Shown here: positions 33,888 through 48,204 of the stretch, in pieces | Layout of the letters: every line of letters begins with the position of its first letter | Numbering within the stretch: position 1 is the first letter of the stretch | Source: Paragyromitra xinjiangensis | Taxonomy: Eukaryota; Ascomycota; Pezizomycetes; Pezizales; Discinaceae | Direction: 5' to 3' | Length of the DNA stretch: 64,000 nt | NCBI GenBank assembly: GCA_038503065.1 | Contig: JBCAMK010000005.1 | Span: forward strand, 1,798,001 to 1,862,000 | Position numbers and translations under genes: made by a program | Notes under the pieces: generated by a model | What the model was told of the DNA's origin: nothing | Database searches by the model: none | What the model saw: the letters and a program-made list of their open reading frames with translations, nothing else

Positions 33888-34887
33888 TCCAAAATAGGGT
33901 GGGTTTCTTCGTCTTCTATTCCCTGAGGGTGGGGAGGGAAGTTCAGATGAAGATGATAAGCTCGAGGCGCAGGGGAGCCTCGGAGGGACGAATGGAAACG
34001 GATGCTTCCCGAAACGAGAGTCTCTGAGGCCAAGATGTGTTAATGAATAGAAGCCTAAAGTGGTGGATAGGTTACACGCTCAGGGGATAGGTGTGCTAAG
34101 GGCTGTTACTAACAAGATGAGCTATGGAAAGGCCCAGCCCCGGCCAAAGATTTCAGGGTGTCTCGCAAAGGAACCTCATAGGAGATCGAATGTGGGTAGT
34201 TCCGAAGATTTCCAAATCTACCAGGCTCGATCCAGGAACAAATTTTCCAGGCATAGATATAAAATTGGACTTGTTGAAAAAATCTTCAACGTTTCAAAGC
34301 TCACCTAGCCAACGAAATTTAAAATCGATGGGAGACGTGATCCTCACCGGGGTTTGTGATTAGAGTACTCTCGATAACAAAAATAGTTAGAGCACTGCAG
34401 CCTAGGTACAAACTTTGCGCGCACGGTCCTGTCTCGTTTGTTCAAGTGCTTGGCCTGTCGCAATCCCGCTATCTGGGCGTACGTCACCCCCATTCTTGCC
34501 CCACCATTGGATTGACATCACACCCTCAAAACCACCAACGGCTAATCCACTGTACTCACTCTATTGATGACGATACGGATGAAGAAGCTCGATCCTCGTT
34601 ATCGATTCTACCATCCCGACTGGTAATATATCAAACTTATCTGCCTCCTGTCCTGCCCCTCCCTGTTCCCCTCATACCCCTCACTCTCGCATTCGATCCT
34701 ATTTCGATCCGGTTATTGTAATCCTGTAGAATTCTCGCAAAGTATGCCGATAGCTTATCCCTAGCCTGTGCTTCCCAAACATCTGAGTGTAATTCCTTCC
34801 CTATTTATCCCTCGCTCTCCCCTTAGGTTGCAATTCCCTCTCCCATCCATCACCTCTCAATTTTGCCATCGTTATCACTCGTTAGTC
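33888..34887. promoter_or_regulatory. Divergent promoter of the F-box gene and GDB1
   Basis: Exactly 1 kb separates the two start codons. No repeat or extra gene was seen. The 34640-34880 stretch is pyrimidine-rich on the plus strand, as is usual just upstream of fungal start codons. Confidence 0.5.
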
Positions 34888-37800
34888 ATGGCACCTCCGT
34901 TGGTTTATCTGCTTCCTCTGAGTGATACTGGTGCTCCTAATATTGCTGGGGACTACATCAACTTACCCCCTCCACGCACTTCGTATATCCTACGGTTTGC
35001 AATCGAGGGCGCCAGCCCTGTCTGCCGCCAAGGCAGCCTGTGGATCAATGTCCCCGAGAAGAGTAAAGATTTTGAACGCGCGAAATTCCGAGAATTCAAG
35101 TCCGTATCCCACTGGTCTTTCCCTATCACTCGTTATGCTTCAATGTTTTTCTTACTTTTTTGGCCATATTTCTCTACCCACGAGTTGGTTCTGTGATGGA
35201 ATCTGTTTTTGTAAAAGAAATTCTATCTGTCGATTAGACTATTAATTCGTTAATATATTTAACCAGAAATATATTGATGGTTTTGGCGCTGTTTTGGTGG
35301 CTTTGGTATTTGAACAAGGGCTAATATGATTCCGTTCTATGCATAGACTTTCACCCTCATTTTCTCGGGCTCTTCATATCGACGTACCCATCACCCGTGC
35401 TGGCACCTTCGGTTATTATCTAACCTACGCCCCACTTCCTCCATTCTCCTCGTCCTCCAATGCTGTCAGTACACCATCAATCAAGACCGAGGTCCGTTAC
35501 TTCACCGTGTCACCCTGCCTTGCAATCAACGATAATCCTCTTCCTCTCGATTCTCTGGCGATTTTCTCCGTAATCTCAAAATGGCTCGGCCCCGCCGAGA
35601 ACTGGGATATACACATGAAGTATATTGCCGAAAAGGGATACAATATGGTTCATTTTACGCCAATGATGCACCGCGGTGCCTCGAATTCCCCTTACAGTAT
35701 CTACGATCAACTAGCGTTTGATCCGGAAGCTTTCCCCAATGGAACCAAGGACGTCGTTGCCATAGTGGAGAAGATGGAGAAGGAGCACAAGCTACTCAGT
35801 CTTACCGATGTTGTCTGGAATCACACTGCTCACAACTCGCTCTGGCTTCAAAGTCACCCTGAGGCTGGATATAATCTCGTTACCGCCCCCTGGCTCGAGG
35901 CAGCGTACGAGCTGGACACTGCGCTTCTGGATTTTGGCAACAAGCTTGATTCATTGGGATATCCTGCCGATATCGAAACCAAGGAGGATTTACTTAAGGT
36001 CATGGATGGTGTGAAAACTCACGTCGTCGGAGCATTAAGGCTGTGGGAGTACTATGTCTTGGACGTCAAATCGAATACTGCCGCAGCTGTGAAGATTTGG
36101 CTTTCAGGCAAGTCAAATGCCGCGAAACTCTCAGAGGAATACAAGAAGGACTTGTCGTTGTATGACAAGGCGCAGCTACTCTCTACACATGGACTCGTAG
36201 GTGCCGATAGGCAAGGTGAACGGTTCCGTCGCAAGATCGACCCCGAAATTGGAGCAGCTTTCCTTGAACTAGAATTCGGCAAACCTAAGAAGCCAGACGC
36301 CGAGAAAATCGAGGAGGTGACAAGTGAATACACTAAAGCCCTTGACGAACTCAATCTTCCTTTCTACAAGGAATACGATGTCGATAGCTCCGAGATTCTT
36401 GAGCAATTGTACAATCGGATCACTTACCTTCGAGTTGATGAAAATGGCCCCAAGATGGGAAAGGTCTCTAAAGAGAACCCATTGATCGAGACCTACTTCA
36501 CCCGCCTCCCCCACAATAAGACCACCGCTAAGCACGATCCAAAGAGCTTGGCACTAGCAAATAACGGTTGGATCTGGAGCAATGTCTCAGATTTCGCCGG
36601 CCCGCATTCTAGATCCTACCTACGACGTGAAGTTATTGTTTGGGGGGATTGTGTGAAGCTAAGATTTGGAGACAAGCCAGAAGACAGCCCATTCTTATGG
36701 CAGTTCATGGTCGATTACACGAAACTCATGGCCAGATGCTTCCATGGATTCCGTATCGACAATTGTCATTCGACTCCGCTCCACGTAGGACAGTATCTTC
36801 TCGATGTTGCGAGACTAGAGCGAAACGATTTGTATATCGTTGCGGAGCTTTTCACCGGCAGCGAAACCAAAGATAGAGAATTCGTCGAAAGACTTGGTCT
36901 TGGGAGTCTCGTCCGCGAAGCCATGGTTGCTTGGGGCCCTGGAGAATTGTCGAGGCTAGTACACAGGCACGGCGGGAAACCAATTGGAAGTTTCGAACAA
37001 GATTTTATCGTTAGAGGCAGCCAAAAGACGATTGGGGCTAACGGCAGTGCCAGTGGGAAAGCCAGTGGGAATGATAGGGAAGTAATCAAGGCAGTTACAG
37101 CGAGCCCAATCCATGCTCTGTTTATGGATTGCACCCACGACAACGAGACGCCGGCGCAAAAGAGAACGCCGCATGATACACTCCCAAATGGAGCCTTGGT
37201 CGGAATGTGTGATTGTGGTATTGGCTCAGTCATGGGCTACGATGAAGTCTATCCGAAATTGTTGAATCTGGTAACAGAGCCGAGAGTTTATTACCCACCC
37301 CCCGCTAAGTTGGACGAAAACACGCCCGGTATCGGAGGGGTTACGGCTCTCTTTAACCGTATCCATGAGGAGATGGGCAGAGATGGTTTCACGGAGATGC
37401 ATGTACACCACGAAGGGGAATATATCACTGTCCACAGAGTACACCCAAAGAGCCATAGGGGTTATTTCTTGATAGCACACACGGCGTTTTCTTCGGGCGA
37501 TCATAGAGGTGACATCAACCCTATAGTTGTCACGGGACCCAAGTTTGAGCCTATTGGAAGCTGGAAGTTAGAGGTAGATGATACCGAGGAGGCAAAAGTG
37601 GGAGTTCTTGAAGACCCGAAATACCTCACAGGATTACCAGCAAAGACCGTGAAGCTGGAAAATCCGTTGATTGAAGTAAATGGTAGCACGACAACAATAA
37701 CTGTTCCTAAGAAGTTCCCTCCCGGAAGTGTCGCGCTCCTGAAGACTTGGATTACAGGGATGGAAGGCGAGGCTTTGGATAATTTCATTACGAGCTGTGC

Positions 37801-40129
37801 GGAGACAGCCTTCGCAGATACTAATTTGGCGGACTTAAACTTCATACTATACCGTGCAGAATCAGAAGAGAAGGACTCAAGTGAAAACCAGGATGGTTGC
37901 TACAACATCCCCGGTTTTGGGCCTTTGGTTTATGCCGGACTTCAAGGATGGTGGTCTGTATTAAGGGACATAATTCGGAATAACGATCTCGCGCATCCTC
38001 TTTGCCAACACTTGAGGGAGGGGCAATGGGCGCTAGACTATGTCGTAGGACGTATGGAAAAATTGGAGAAAAGGGGACACAAAGGACTAGCAGGCCCAAC
38101 GAAATGGCTGAAGGAGAGATTCGACAAAGTCCGAGAAGTTCCTGCATTTTTGCTACCTCGTTACTTCGGATTGGTTATCCAAACCGCCTACACAACAGCA
38201 GTGGAGAGGGCTGCGGCTTTGTTCACTGACGATATCAGGGAAGGGACAGCATTCTTGAAGGGGTTGTCATTGGTGTCCCTGCAGATGACCGGGTTGGTTA
38301 TCACTTTGAAATCTAAACATTGAGCTATTGGCTAATTACTTTATTATCTTAGATTCATGAAGTCCACCTCTTTGTGGCCAACCAAGGAAGTTACTTGCAT
38401 GGCTGCTGGACTACCTCACTTTTCATACGATTACATGCGTTGTTGGGGTAGAGATATCTTTATCGCTCTCCGTGGTCTCTACCTCGCGACAGGTCGTTAT
38501 GGAGACGCAAGAGAGCACATCCTTGCATTCGCTTCTGTCCTCAAACACGGAATGGTCCCCAATCTTCTTGACAGCGGGCGTAGACCACGGTACAATGCTC
38601 GAGACAGCATCTGGTTCTTCCTCCAGAGTATACAAGACTACGTCGACATGGTGCCAGACGGAGTGAAAATTCTGAACGAGAAAGTCAAACGCCGTTTCCT
38701 ACCATACGATGATACTTGGTTCGAGTATGATGACAAACGGGCTTACAGCAGAGAGAGTACTGTGGGAGAAATCGTGCAAGAGGCACTCGAGAGACATGCT
38801 CTGGGTTTTGGCTTCAGGGAAGCGAATGCAGGGCCCGGACTAGATTCCCAAATGAAATGGGAAGGATTCTGGGTGGAAGTTAAGACCGACTGGGAGACAG
38901 GTTTCGTGAAGGGTGGCAGCCAGTGGAATTGCGGAACTTGGATGGATAAGATGGGCGAAAGCGAGAGGGCTGGTAATAAAGGACATCCTGGTAGGTTTTA
39001 TTCCTGCCTCCATACGTTTTTCTTCAAATTGTCCTCTTTGATCCTGCTTACTCAAGTGGGTGCAATTTTTGCAATGCTAACGGGCCCTTGAATATCAGGT
39101 ACACCTAGGGATGGTGCGGCAGTTGAAATCACTGGTCTCCTATACAGCACGCTGGCGTGGGTCTCGAAACTCAAAAAGCAGGGCGTGTACAAGTGGGATA
39201 GCGTCAAGACAAGCGACGGGAAAGTCATTACATTCACTGAATGGGCAAACAAAGTCAAGGCCAACTTTGAAAAATACTATTACGTCCCCAAGAGCCCTGA
39301 TGACGACAAAAAGTACGCAGTAAATTCGGGGTTGGTGGCACGTAGGGGTATATATAAGGATTTGGTCGGTGCAGGAAAGGAGAGAGAGGACTACCAGCTA
39401 AGGTACGCATCAGCCAGCCCCGATAGTGAATTCATTAAAGCAACCTGCTCGTACCCCAAAGGTGGGATAATAAAGCTTTCTAACAAACTTTGTAAAGGCC
39501 GAATTTTGCAATCGCAATGGTGGTAGCCCCAGATCTTTTCACACCAGACTATGCGTTGGGAGCCATCGAAACCGCAGACGCGGTGTTGAGAGGGCCTACT
39601 GGGATGGCTACGCTTGATCCAGAAGATCCCGACTACCGACCCTATTACCGCAATTCCGATGATTCTGGTTAGTTATCTTCCTCCTCTCTACTCCTTAATA
39701 AGTCGCATGAGAAAATTTACTAACAGTACTGCGTTGTAAAACAGATGATTTTGCCACATCGAAGGGACGCAACTATCACCAAGGACCAGAATGGTTGTGG
39801 CCTACTGGATACTTCCTTCGAGCAATGTTGAAATTCGATCTTGAGCGGAAAAAGACAAAGGAAGAGAAGCTCGAAACTCTGCTACAGATCAATCTCAGGA
39901 TGGACGGATGCCGAAAGGCTCTCCATGAGAACTACTGGGCAGGTTTGGCTGAATTGACAAACAAGAATGGAGACTTCTGCCACGACTCGGTAAGTAGCTC
40001 AGGAGCAAGATAATGTGGACGCGAATCACTGACAATAGATATTTTCTACAACAGAGCCCAACGCAAGCATGGTCAGCTTCTTGCTTGATTGACCTTTACT
40101 ATGACGCCGCAAAGATTGATTTGTCCTAA
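34888..40129 (+). CDS. GDB1: Glycogen debranching enzyme
   Basis: Seven exons close in phase: 34888-35099, 35347-38292, 38353-38990, 39099-39402, 39498-39667, 39745-39989 and 40055-40129, giving 1529 residues, close to the yeast enzyme. The protein is bifunctional: the N-terminal 4-alpha-glucanotransferase half moves maltotriosyl stubs, and the C-terminal amylo-alpha-1,6-glucosidase half removes the branch glucose. Seen motifs are SLTDVVWNHTAHNS, the transferase active-site segment FRIDNCHSTPLH (Asp about 542), IVAELFTGSE, and in the C-terminal GH133 part YMRCWGRDIFIALRGLYLATGRYG and GGSQWNCGTWMDKMG. It acts in the cytosol with glycogen phosphorylase. The first two donors are atypical (GTCCGT, GTTGGT), but only these junctions restore the conserved frame. 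An in-frame ATG at 34768 is less likely as the start. Confidence 0.96.
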
Positions 40130-40601
40130 GAGATTCCATGAAGTTTATTGCCTACCAGCGATGATAGATCTAGCGGTTATTTGCAGACGGAATGACGGTA
40201 CATGTTCTTAATTTCTCTCTTTCTTCTTTTTGAGGCTCTTCGGGTTTGGGCGAAGGAAGTACTCTGGCTGGTTAGGGGTAAAATAAATATATATTAGACG
40301 TAGTCAAAGCTTTCCCTCATAGTGGTGGAACGAACTTGCTCATTCATGTGAAGTGAGATGTTGAATTCTAGTGCAGGCATCCCGTTTAGGCTTGGTTGGC
40401 CTTTCTGATACATGCAAGTTGTTAGGGCCTTGGCGATGTGGGGAAACTTTTGGTGGGGCTCTCCAGCACTGTTACTCATCCGCACAAGAGTCTCCAGTCA
40501 CAATCATCAATTTGGGTTCTTTGGTTCTTTGTTCTTCTTTAACCAAAAAAAAAATTTATATCCAGTCTGCAACATCCACTATTCGTTTCGTCACATAAGT
40601 T
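40130..40601. promoter_or_regulatory. Short intergenic gap, promoter of DAHP synthase
   Basis: About 470 bases between two genes on the same strand. It should hold the GDB1 3' end and the DAHP synthase promoter. No specific site could be named. Confidence 0.5.
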
Positions 40602-42245
<1,644 letters not shown>

Positions 42246-43044
42246 TCTGTAGGTTTAGGAATTTATATAAAGAGTTTGAAGGTGCCTTTTTTTTTGTTGC
42301 TCTATGTGCTCGTTATTCAATCTTGCGGGGTTCCGTTGTTTAGTTTTTGAAGATTGTAGGAATTGGCTTTCTTGGCATTTTCCCCTGCGTTAAAAAAGTT
42401 TTGTCCATACGAATAACTGTTTCCATAAATCGTTTCCTGTGTCTCAGTGGCCTATAACCCACAGCTCTACGACTTCGGTTGGAGTGTACGAGTGACGCAA
42501 CATGATTGAAACATCTGATGATGCTTAGCAGGTTTTGCTATCTACCGAAGCCAGAACACACGAGGGATTACAGTCGAACAACCAAAGAAGAAAATACTAA
42601 ACACTCTAAACCACAGTAAAACGCATGATGCCCATTCATAGACACGAGCCAGTAGATAAACAAGTCTCATCTATCCCACCAACAAAGCCCCCCCATAGTG
42701 GGGGTTCCGCGGGATCTCCCTCACTGATTTCCCCCGATCCGAGTTGCGCCGCAACCCCCGCTGGATGAAAAGAAAAAGCCCCTCCCGCCCAGAACAAGAG
42801 TATTGTATTCACCATCACCCAGCCAATCAAATCCCTCCCATTTCCTTGTTCAGCACTCCGGAAAAGAAACATCTGTTTGTCGCTCGACTCTACCCTGATC
42901 TCACTTTCCCTTTCCTCCCCACAGCCGAAGAAACTCCCCCCTCTGTTAGACCTTCCTCCTGTTCTTACGAGGCTTCTGCTCCGTCTTATTTCCTCGCTCT
43001 TTTTTTTTTCCTACACCGTATACTGGAGATTTTACGGCCACACC
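42246..43044. other. Intergenic, promoter of cytochrome c1
   Basis: About 800 bases with no gene. A CCAAT box is listed separately. The stretch just before the start codon (42900-43020) is strongly pyrimidine-rich. Confidence 0.5.
42823..42829 (+). promoter_or_regulatory. CCAAT box (HAP-complex type)
   Basis: CCAATCA lies about 220 bases upstream of the cytochrome c1 start. In fungi respiratory-chain genes, cytochrome c1 included, are often controlled by the CCAAT-binding HAP complex. The site is seen; its use is inference. Confidence 0.4.
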
Positions 43045-44509
43045 ATGCTCGCGCGATCTTGTCTTCGTCCGAGTACCGGCGCCGCTCTTCTTAAGACGGC
43101 TGTTCGCAATTCGACAAGGGTGAGTTAGTTAGGAACCGACCTTTGCGTTTCCCTTTTTACGGCATATCAATTGGGAATTGTGGATATGCTAGATGGGGGC
43201 ATTTCTTTTGATGGGAATGGGGTTTGATCACAGAAGGGCTGATTTGGATTCCCCATCATTTTTTTATACAAATATATAGCGAACCGCCACATCCTCCGCC
43301 ACTTCTTCAAAAGCCGAATCACCAAGGAATTTGAATATCGCTGGTACCGTCTCGACTTTGGCGGCGGTGGGATCGATTGCTTGGTATTATCAACAGTATG
43401 GATTTGGGTTCTCGCCAGTGCATGCTATGACGCCGGCTGAGGAGGGGTATGTTTATCTGATGTTTTGGCGGGGTTGGGTTTTTGTTTTTGTTTTTTTTCG
43501 AGCCCTTCCATGCATTGAATGTTGACGATGGGATATTGGGGTTTTTACAGATTGCACGCACCAAAGTATCCATGGGACCATCAAGGATGGTTATCAACTT
43601 TTGATCATCAAGGGTGAGTTTTATCCGCCCCTAGCGTTGGCTTATTTCCAGAAACCTATAATACGGAGGTACTAAGAACTATATACTGGTAGTCTCCGCC
43701 GCGGCTTCCAAGTCTACCGCGAAGTTTGTGCATCCTGCCACTCCCTCGCGCGTGTTCCATGGCGTACCCTCGTCGGAGTAAGCCACACAGTCGACGAAGT
43801 CAAGGCCATGGCCGAAGAGAACGAATACGACGATGAGCCGAACAACCAGGGCGAGATTGAGAAACGTCCCGGAAAACTTTCGGACTATATTCCGTCCCCG
43901 TACCCCAACGAGGAGGCAGCCCGTGCTGCAAACCAGGGAGCTCTCCCACCGGATCTTTCTTTGATTGTGAAGGGCCGACACGGAGGCTGTGATTACATCT
44001 TTGCGCTGCTGACGGGGTATCCTGATGAGCCTCCGGCGGGCGCCCAGATTGCGGAGGGGTTGAATTTTAATCCGTATTTCCCGGGAACAGGTGAGTTTTT
44101 GCGGTTCTTTGTGAGCTCAGGAGTGGGTTTGGATGGTGGTTCTGATAGATTTGGGACGAGTAGGGATTGCTATGGCTCGCGTGCTGTATGATGGTCTCGT
44201 GGACTACGAAGATGGTACACCTGCTACTACCTCCCAGATGGCCAAGGATGTTGTTCAGTTCCTTAACTGGGCTGCTGAGCCGGAAATGGACCAGAGGAAG
44301 AAGATGGGAATGAAGGTCGTCATCATCACGACTGTCCTTCTCGGAATCAGTATCTGGGTCAAGAGATACAAGTGGGCGCCAGTCAAGGCGAGGAAGCTTG
44401 TGAGTAGCCGGTGCCTCTTTTACAGCTGAGAAGCTTGCAGGTCTAGGGGTTCTCTCATCAGCTTTTAACTGACATTAAACGTGATCAGATCTACAACCCA
44501 CCCAAGTAA
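43045..44509 (+). CDS. CYT1: Cytochrome c1, haem subunit of respiratory complex III
   Basis: Six exons close in phase: 43045-43119, 43280-43446, 43551-43613, 43693-44090, 44164-44399 and 44489-44509, giving 319 residues. An Arg/Ser-rich mitochondrial presequence is followed by a hydrophobic sorting segment ([17 protein letters not shown]). The mature protein contains [13 protein letters not shown], the covalent haem motif CASCH (Cys114, Cys117, His118) and the region of the axial methionine ([11 protein letters not shown], Met238). Near the C-terminus the membrane anchor [15 protein letters not shown] is followed by a basic matrix tail ending YNPPK. The subunit passes electrons from the Rieske protein to cytochrome c in the inner membrane. 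The last coding exon is only 21 bases. Length and motif order are normal for the family. Confidence 0.97.
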
Positions 44510-45655
44510 TCTAAGCAACATCAACTCTTCTTCTAGACGGTAACGGCATCGGTAGGAAGAACTTGGACGAGAAAGGGATCAAAAGGAAAGGCTTGCAGCT
44601 TAACTAGAGAAGCAGAGGGGGTTGCCGTTGTCAATTTTTTCTTTTTTCGATGTGGTTGGATCAGCACTGTACTCTGGTCTAGATAGAGAAAAGAAGCGGA
44701 ATACCGAGGGGGAATATATCAAGATGCTGAATTTTCGTTGATTAGGTGAATGGTAAAAAAGAACATTGTATTCCCCTGATTCTGTATTTTGAACGCTCGT
44801 TGAATTGTGGTTGGTCGGTTGGTTAGCTGGTTGATCTTTTTTTTTACTTTTTTTACTTACTTTCTTTCTTGGGGGGGCTGTGGGGTTGTTGTTGGGAGAT
44901 GGAATTGTAAATTTCTTTGATTCTTTCTGTATATTCTGTTTTTTGTGATATACTGCAGCAACGGCACTTGAATCCCTGGTCATCGTGATTGAAAAGAGGG
45001 GTGGGGGATGATTTGAAGATCTGTAGAGTACTCAGATCTTTTGACGATGCTCCAGCTTATTGTTGACGCACATGTGTGTGATTGGAGGGGAGAGGAAGTC
45101 ATCCGCTTAACCCAACCCAGAGCTGACGACTCGGAAGATCCATCGTGTTCCTGGCTCACCGCAAGACATCACATGAAGGAGACACTCCACCGCTGATAGG
45201 ATAATACACCCTCTTCACTCCAGCCTAGGTACACACATGTAGGTACCAGCACTCGAGTACAAATCACAGCTTGACATCTACTCTTGAAGTTTCTCAGAAT
45301 CGAAATAACCTAGGTACCGTGCTGCAATCGCAGTTACGTAGCACATGTCTTGCCTGGCTGAGAGCGAGTGGCCGCGGAACTGGTTGCATGTGCCAGGGAA
45401 CTGGAACTGGGAAGGAACGAAAAGTCCCGGTGCAACACTAAAAATTCCGACGATTCCTTGAAATCCCATCAAAAAAAGAATACTTTGCATGTAGCTGTTG
45501 CTGCTCAATTGCTTCCCAACAGTTCACTTGACCCCCTTACATCGTCATCTCCTCTTCTCTTCTCTTCGCTTCCTCTTTCTCATCCTCCTTCTCCCTTCCA
45601 TCCCCAACCCATCTACTCTTTAATCCTTTCTTTCAACAAATATTGTACGTTATAT
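44510..45655. other. Intergenic, promoter of glycerol-3-phosphate dehydrogenase
   Basis: About 1.1 kb. No gene recognised. A long pyrimidine-rich leader (45520-45640) precedes the start codon, as often seen for highly expressed fungal genes. Confidence 0.5.
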
Positions 45656-47341
45656 ATGCCACTTTCTCCATCAGCTTCTGCTTTTCTGTTGAGTTCTTCC
45701 GCTGCTATTGCCACGAACACCACTGCGACCACTGCCGTTGCTGCTAGAAGACTTGCTCACATTTCACGAATACTCGCCAGTACTGCAAAGATGACGAACG
45801 CTCCAACCAAGAAACACAGGGTCACCGTTGTAGGGTCTGGAAATTGGTAGGACTGATCTTCCAAAGATGTTTTTTTCTTTTTCCAAAAAACGCCCAAAGC
45901 TCCTCTTTACAGCTTCCCAACACTGTAAAATAATGAAATATGGACAAACGCTAATCCGGATTGAACGATTTGAAGGGGGAGTGCAATTGCTAAAATTGTT
46001 GCCGAGAATACCAAAGCTCACCCAGAGATCTTCCACCCAGAGGTTAAAATGTTTGTACCTTCACATACCCCAAGTATTTTCTCAAGCTAAAACCCAACTC
46101 CCAGGTGGGTCTATGAGGAAAACTACCAGCTCCCCTCCAGCCACCCCTCCTACGACCCCGCCAAACACTCCCAACCCGAAAAGCTCACCACCCTAATCAA
46201 CACCCTCCACGAGAACGTCAAGTACCTCCCGTCAATCGGGCTCCCGGACAACGTCATCGCAACCCCTGACATTCGTAGCGCCGCATCAGACGCAACAGTG
46301 CTGGTCTTCAACGTCCCGCATCAATTCGTCTCCAACATCTGCAACCAGCTCGAGGGCTCATGCCTACCACATGCCCGTGCTGTATCCTGCATCAAGGGTG
46401 TCGACGTTAGCCCAGACGGCGTTTCCCTGTTCTCCGACACCATCGGTAGACGTCTTGGGATCTACTGCGGTGCGCTGTCCGGCGCCAACATTGCGAACGA
46501 GGTCGCCGCTGAGAAGTTCTCCGAGACCACAATTGCGTATAACCCGCCGACCGGGCCGACAAAAGACTATCCAAATGGCCTGACTGATATCCCAGAAGAT
46601 CTACCGGGTGTCGACCACTCACTCCTCAAGGCCCTTTTCCACAGACCTTACTTCCACGTGCGTCTCGTCTCTGACGTGGCCGGTGTGTCCCTTGGTGGTG
46701 CGCTGAAGAATATCGTCGCCATTGCGGCGGGCTTTGTTGACGGTCTCGGTTGGGGCGATAACGCTAAGGCCGCCGTCATGCGCGTGGGGCTTCTCGAAAT
46801 GCGTAAGTTCGGCAAGATGTTCTTTGCGGATAGCTGCAAGTCGGCCACGTTCACGGAGGAGTCGTGCGGTGTTGCGGATCTGATTACGTCTTGCAATGGT
46901 GGGCGAAACCACAAGTGTGCTAAGCTGAGCGTTCAGAAGGGGAAGCCGATTGAGGAGATTGAGGCGGAGGAGTTGAATGGGCAAAAGCTGCAAGGGACCA
47001 GCACTGCGAGCGAGGTGAATGAGTATTTGAAGCGTAGAGGACTTGAAGCTGAGTTCCCGCTGTTTACAGCTGTTCACAGTATGTTGCCCCGTTTTCTTCC
47101 GTTGCTGGCGCTGTTCAATCAGTTTGAGAATATGAAAGTACCGAGAGAGTGAGCATTCGCTAACTGCAGGGCCTGTGTCTTTCTGAAATATAGAAATTCT
47201 GATGGGTGAAGCGAAGGTGAGTTCTCAACCCTTCCCGGACTTTAACCGTTTATCGGCTCATTCCGGCAATGCATGGGCAACACTGACATGACACAAAACT
47301 CGTAGGTCGAACAACTCCCCACGCTGATCGAAACCTTATAG
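45656..47341 (+). CDS. GPD1: NAD-dependent glycerol-3-phosphate dehydrogenase
   Basis: Five exons close in phase: 45656-45846, 45976-46050, 46105-47078, 47194-47216 and 47306-47341, giving 432 residues. The enzyme reduces dihydroxyacetone phosphate to glycerol-3-phosphate for osmolyte glycerol, lipid synthesis and redox balance. Visible motifs are the nucleotide loop VVGSGNWGSAIAK (glycines about 60-65), [48 protein letters not shown] and [16 protein letters not shown]. An N-terminal extension of about 45 residues, Ser/Ala/Thr-rich with arginines ([12 protein letters not shown]), precedes an internal ATG at 45791 from which the usual cytosolic protein would start. The symbol denotes the family; the extension recalls mitochondrial presequences such as that of yeast Gpd2. 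Confidence 0.95.
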
Positions 47342-48204
47342 GTGGATAGCAGGCGAAAAAGGATAATATTTATTTCCCTGTCAATGGCTTTGTGTGTTTC
47401 CTTTTTTTATACTAGGGTTTTCAATATTCAAAAGGGCATTTGGATACCCAGATAGAGGAATGAACGGAGTGGGACACGGGATGAGGAATTGGTTTTACTT
47501 TGTAATTTACGTCTTTGCACTTGAGCGGAGCGTGGGGAAGTTGGTTTTGTATAAATTGTGTAATAAAACTTGGTATCTGAAAATATAAAGAAATTTCTAC
47601 AGATGAGCCGGGAATATGCAGTGTTTGCAGCCATTATCGTTGAGCTGTTGAGACGAGTAGTAAGGAGAACTCCCGTGAAGCTTCTAACGTAACAATTCCC
47701 ATACAGTCTGCAACTAGTAGGTCCTGGGGTTTGCCGTATATTTCTTGCTCTTGTGGGAATGCTCGGGTTAGCGATGTATCACCTATTATTTCCAAATGAT
47801 GTTCCACCTCTGCTAGCACCAGTCAGTAGATCACATACTGCGACTAGAAGAAAGGAATGTAAGGACCTTAATTCTCACCAGTGGTATAGGACTATGCAAC
47901 CTCTATGAATCGGATGACTTTAGCCTCGACCCCGTTAAAGCTTTATCCTAACACAGGCTTGAGTTTCATTGTGCTTACTAGACAGCTGAATGAATAAGTG
48001 CTATAACATGCCGGTTCGATCTTTGGCATAAGAGGAGAGGAGCTATAGATGATGGATAAAACCAACGTCCTTATTACAGTCGGGTTCCTGCATAAGCACT
48101 CTCCCGAATATCTATAAACTATCACTTGGAAAATACAATCAAATCCCGGTATCGACATAGGTATCTTTACAGAAAACAAAACACTCTATACAGATCCAAC
48201 TCCA
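47342..48204. other. Intergenic between convergent genes
   Basis: About 860 bases with the 3' untranslated regions of the two flanking genes. No coding region or repeat recognised. Confidence 0.55.

Noticed and set aside
45368..45655. Longer open frame upstream of the glycerol-3-phosphate dehydrogenase start
   Set aside because: The upstream in-frame part is low-complexity leader sequence rich in Ser/Pro/Leu; the ATG at 45656 gives a more reasonable N-terminus.
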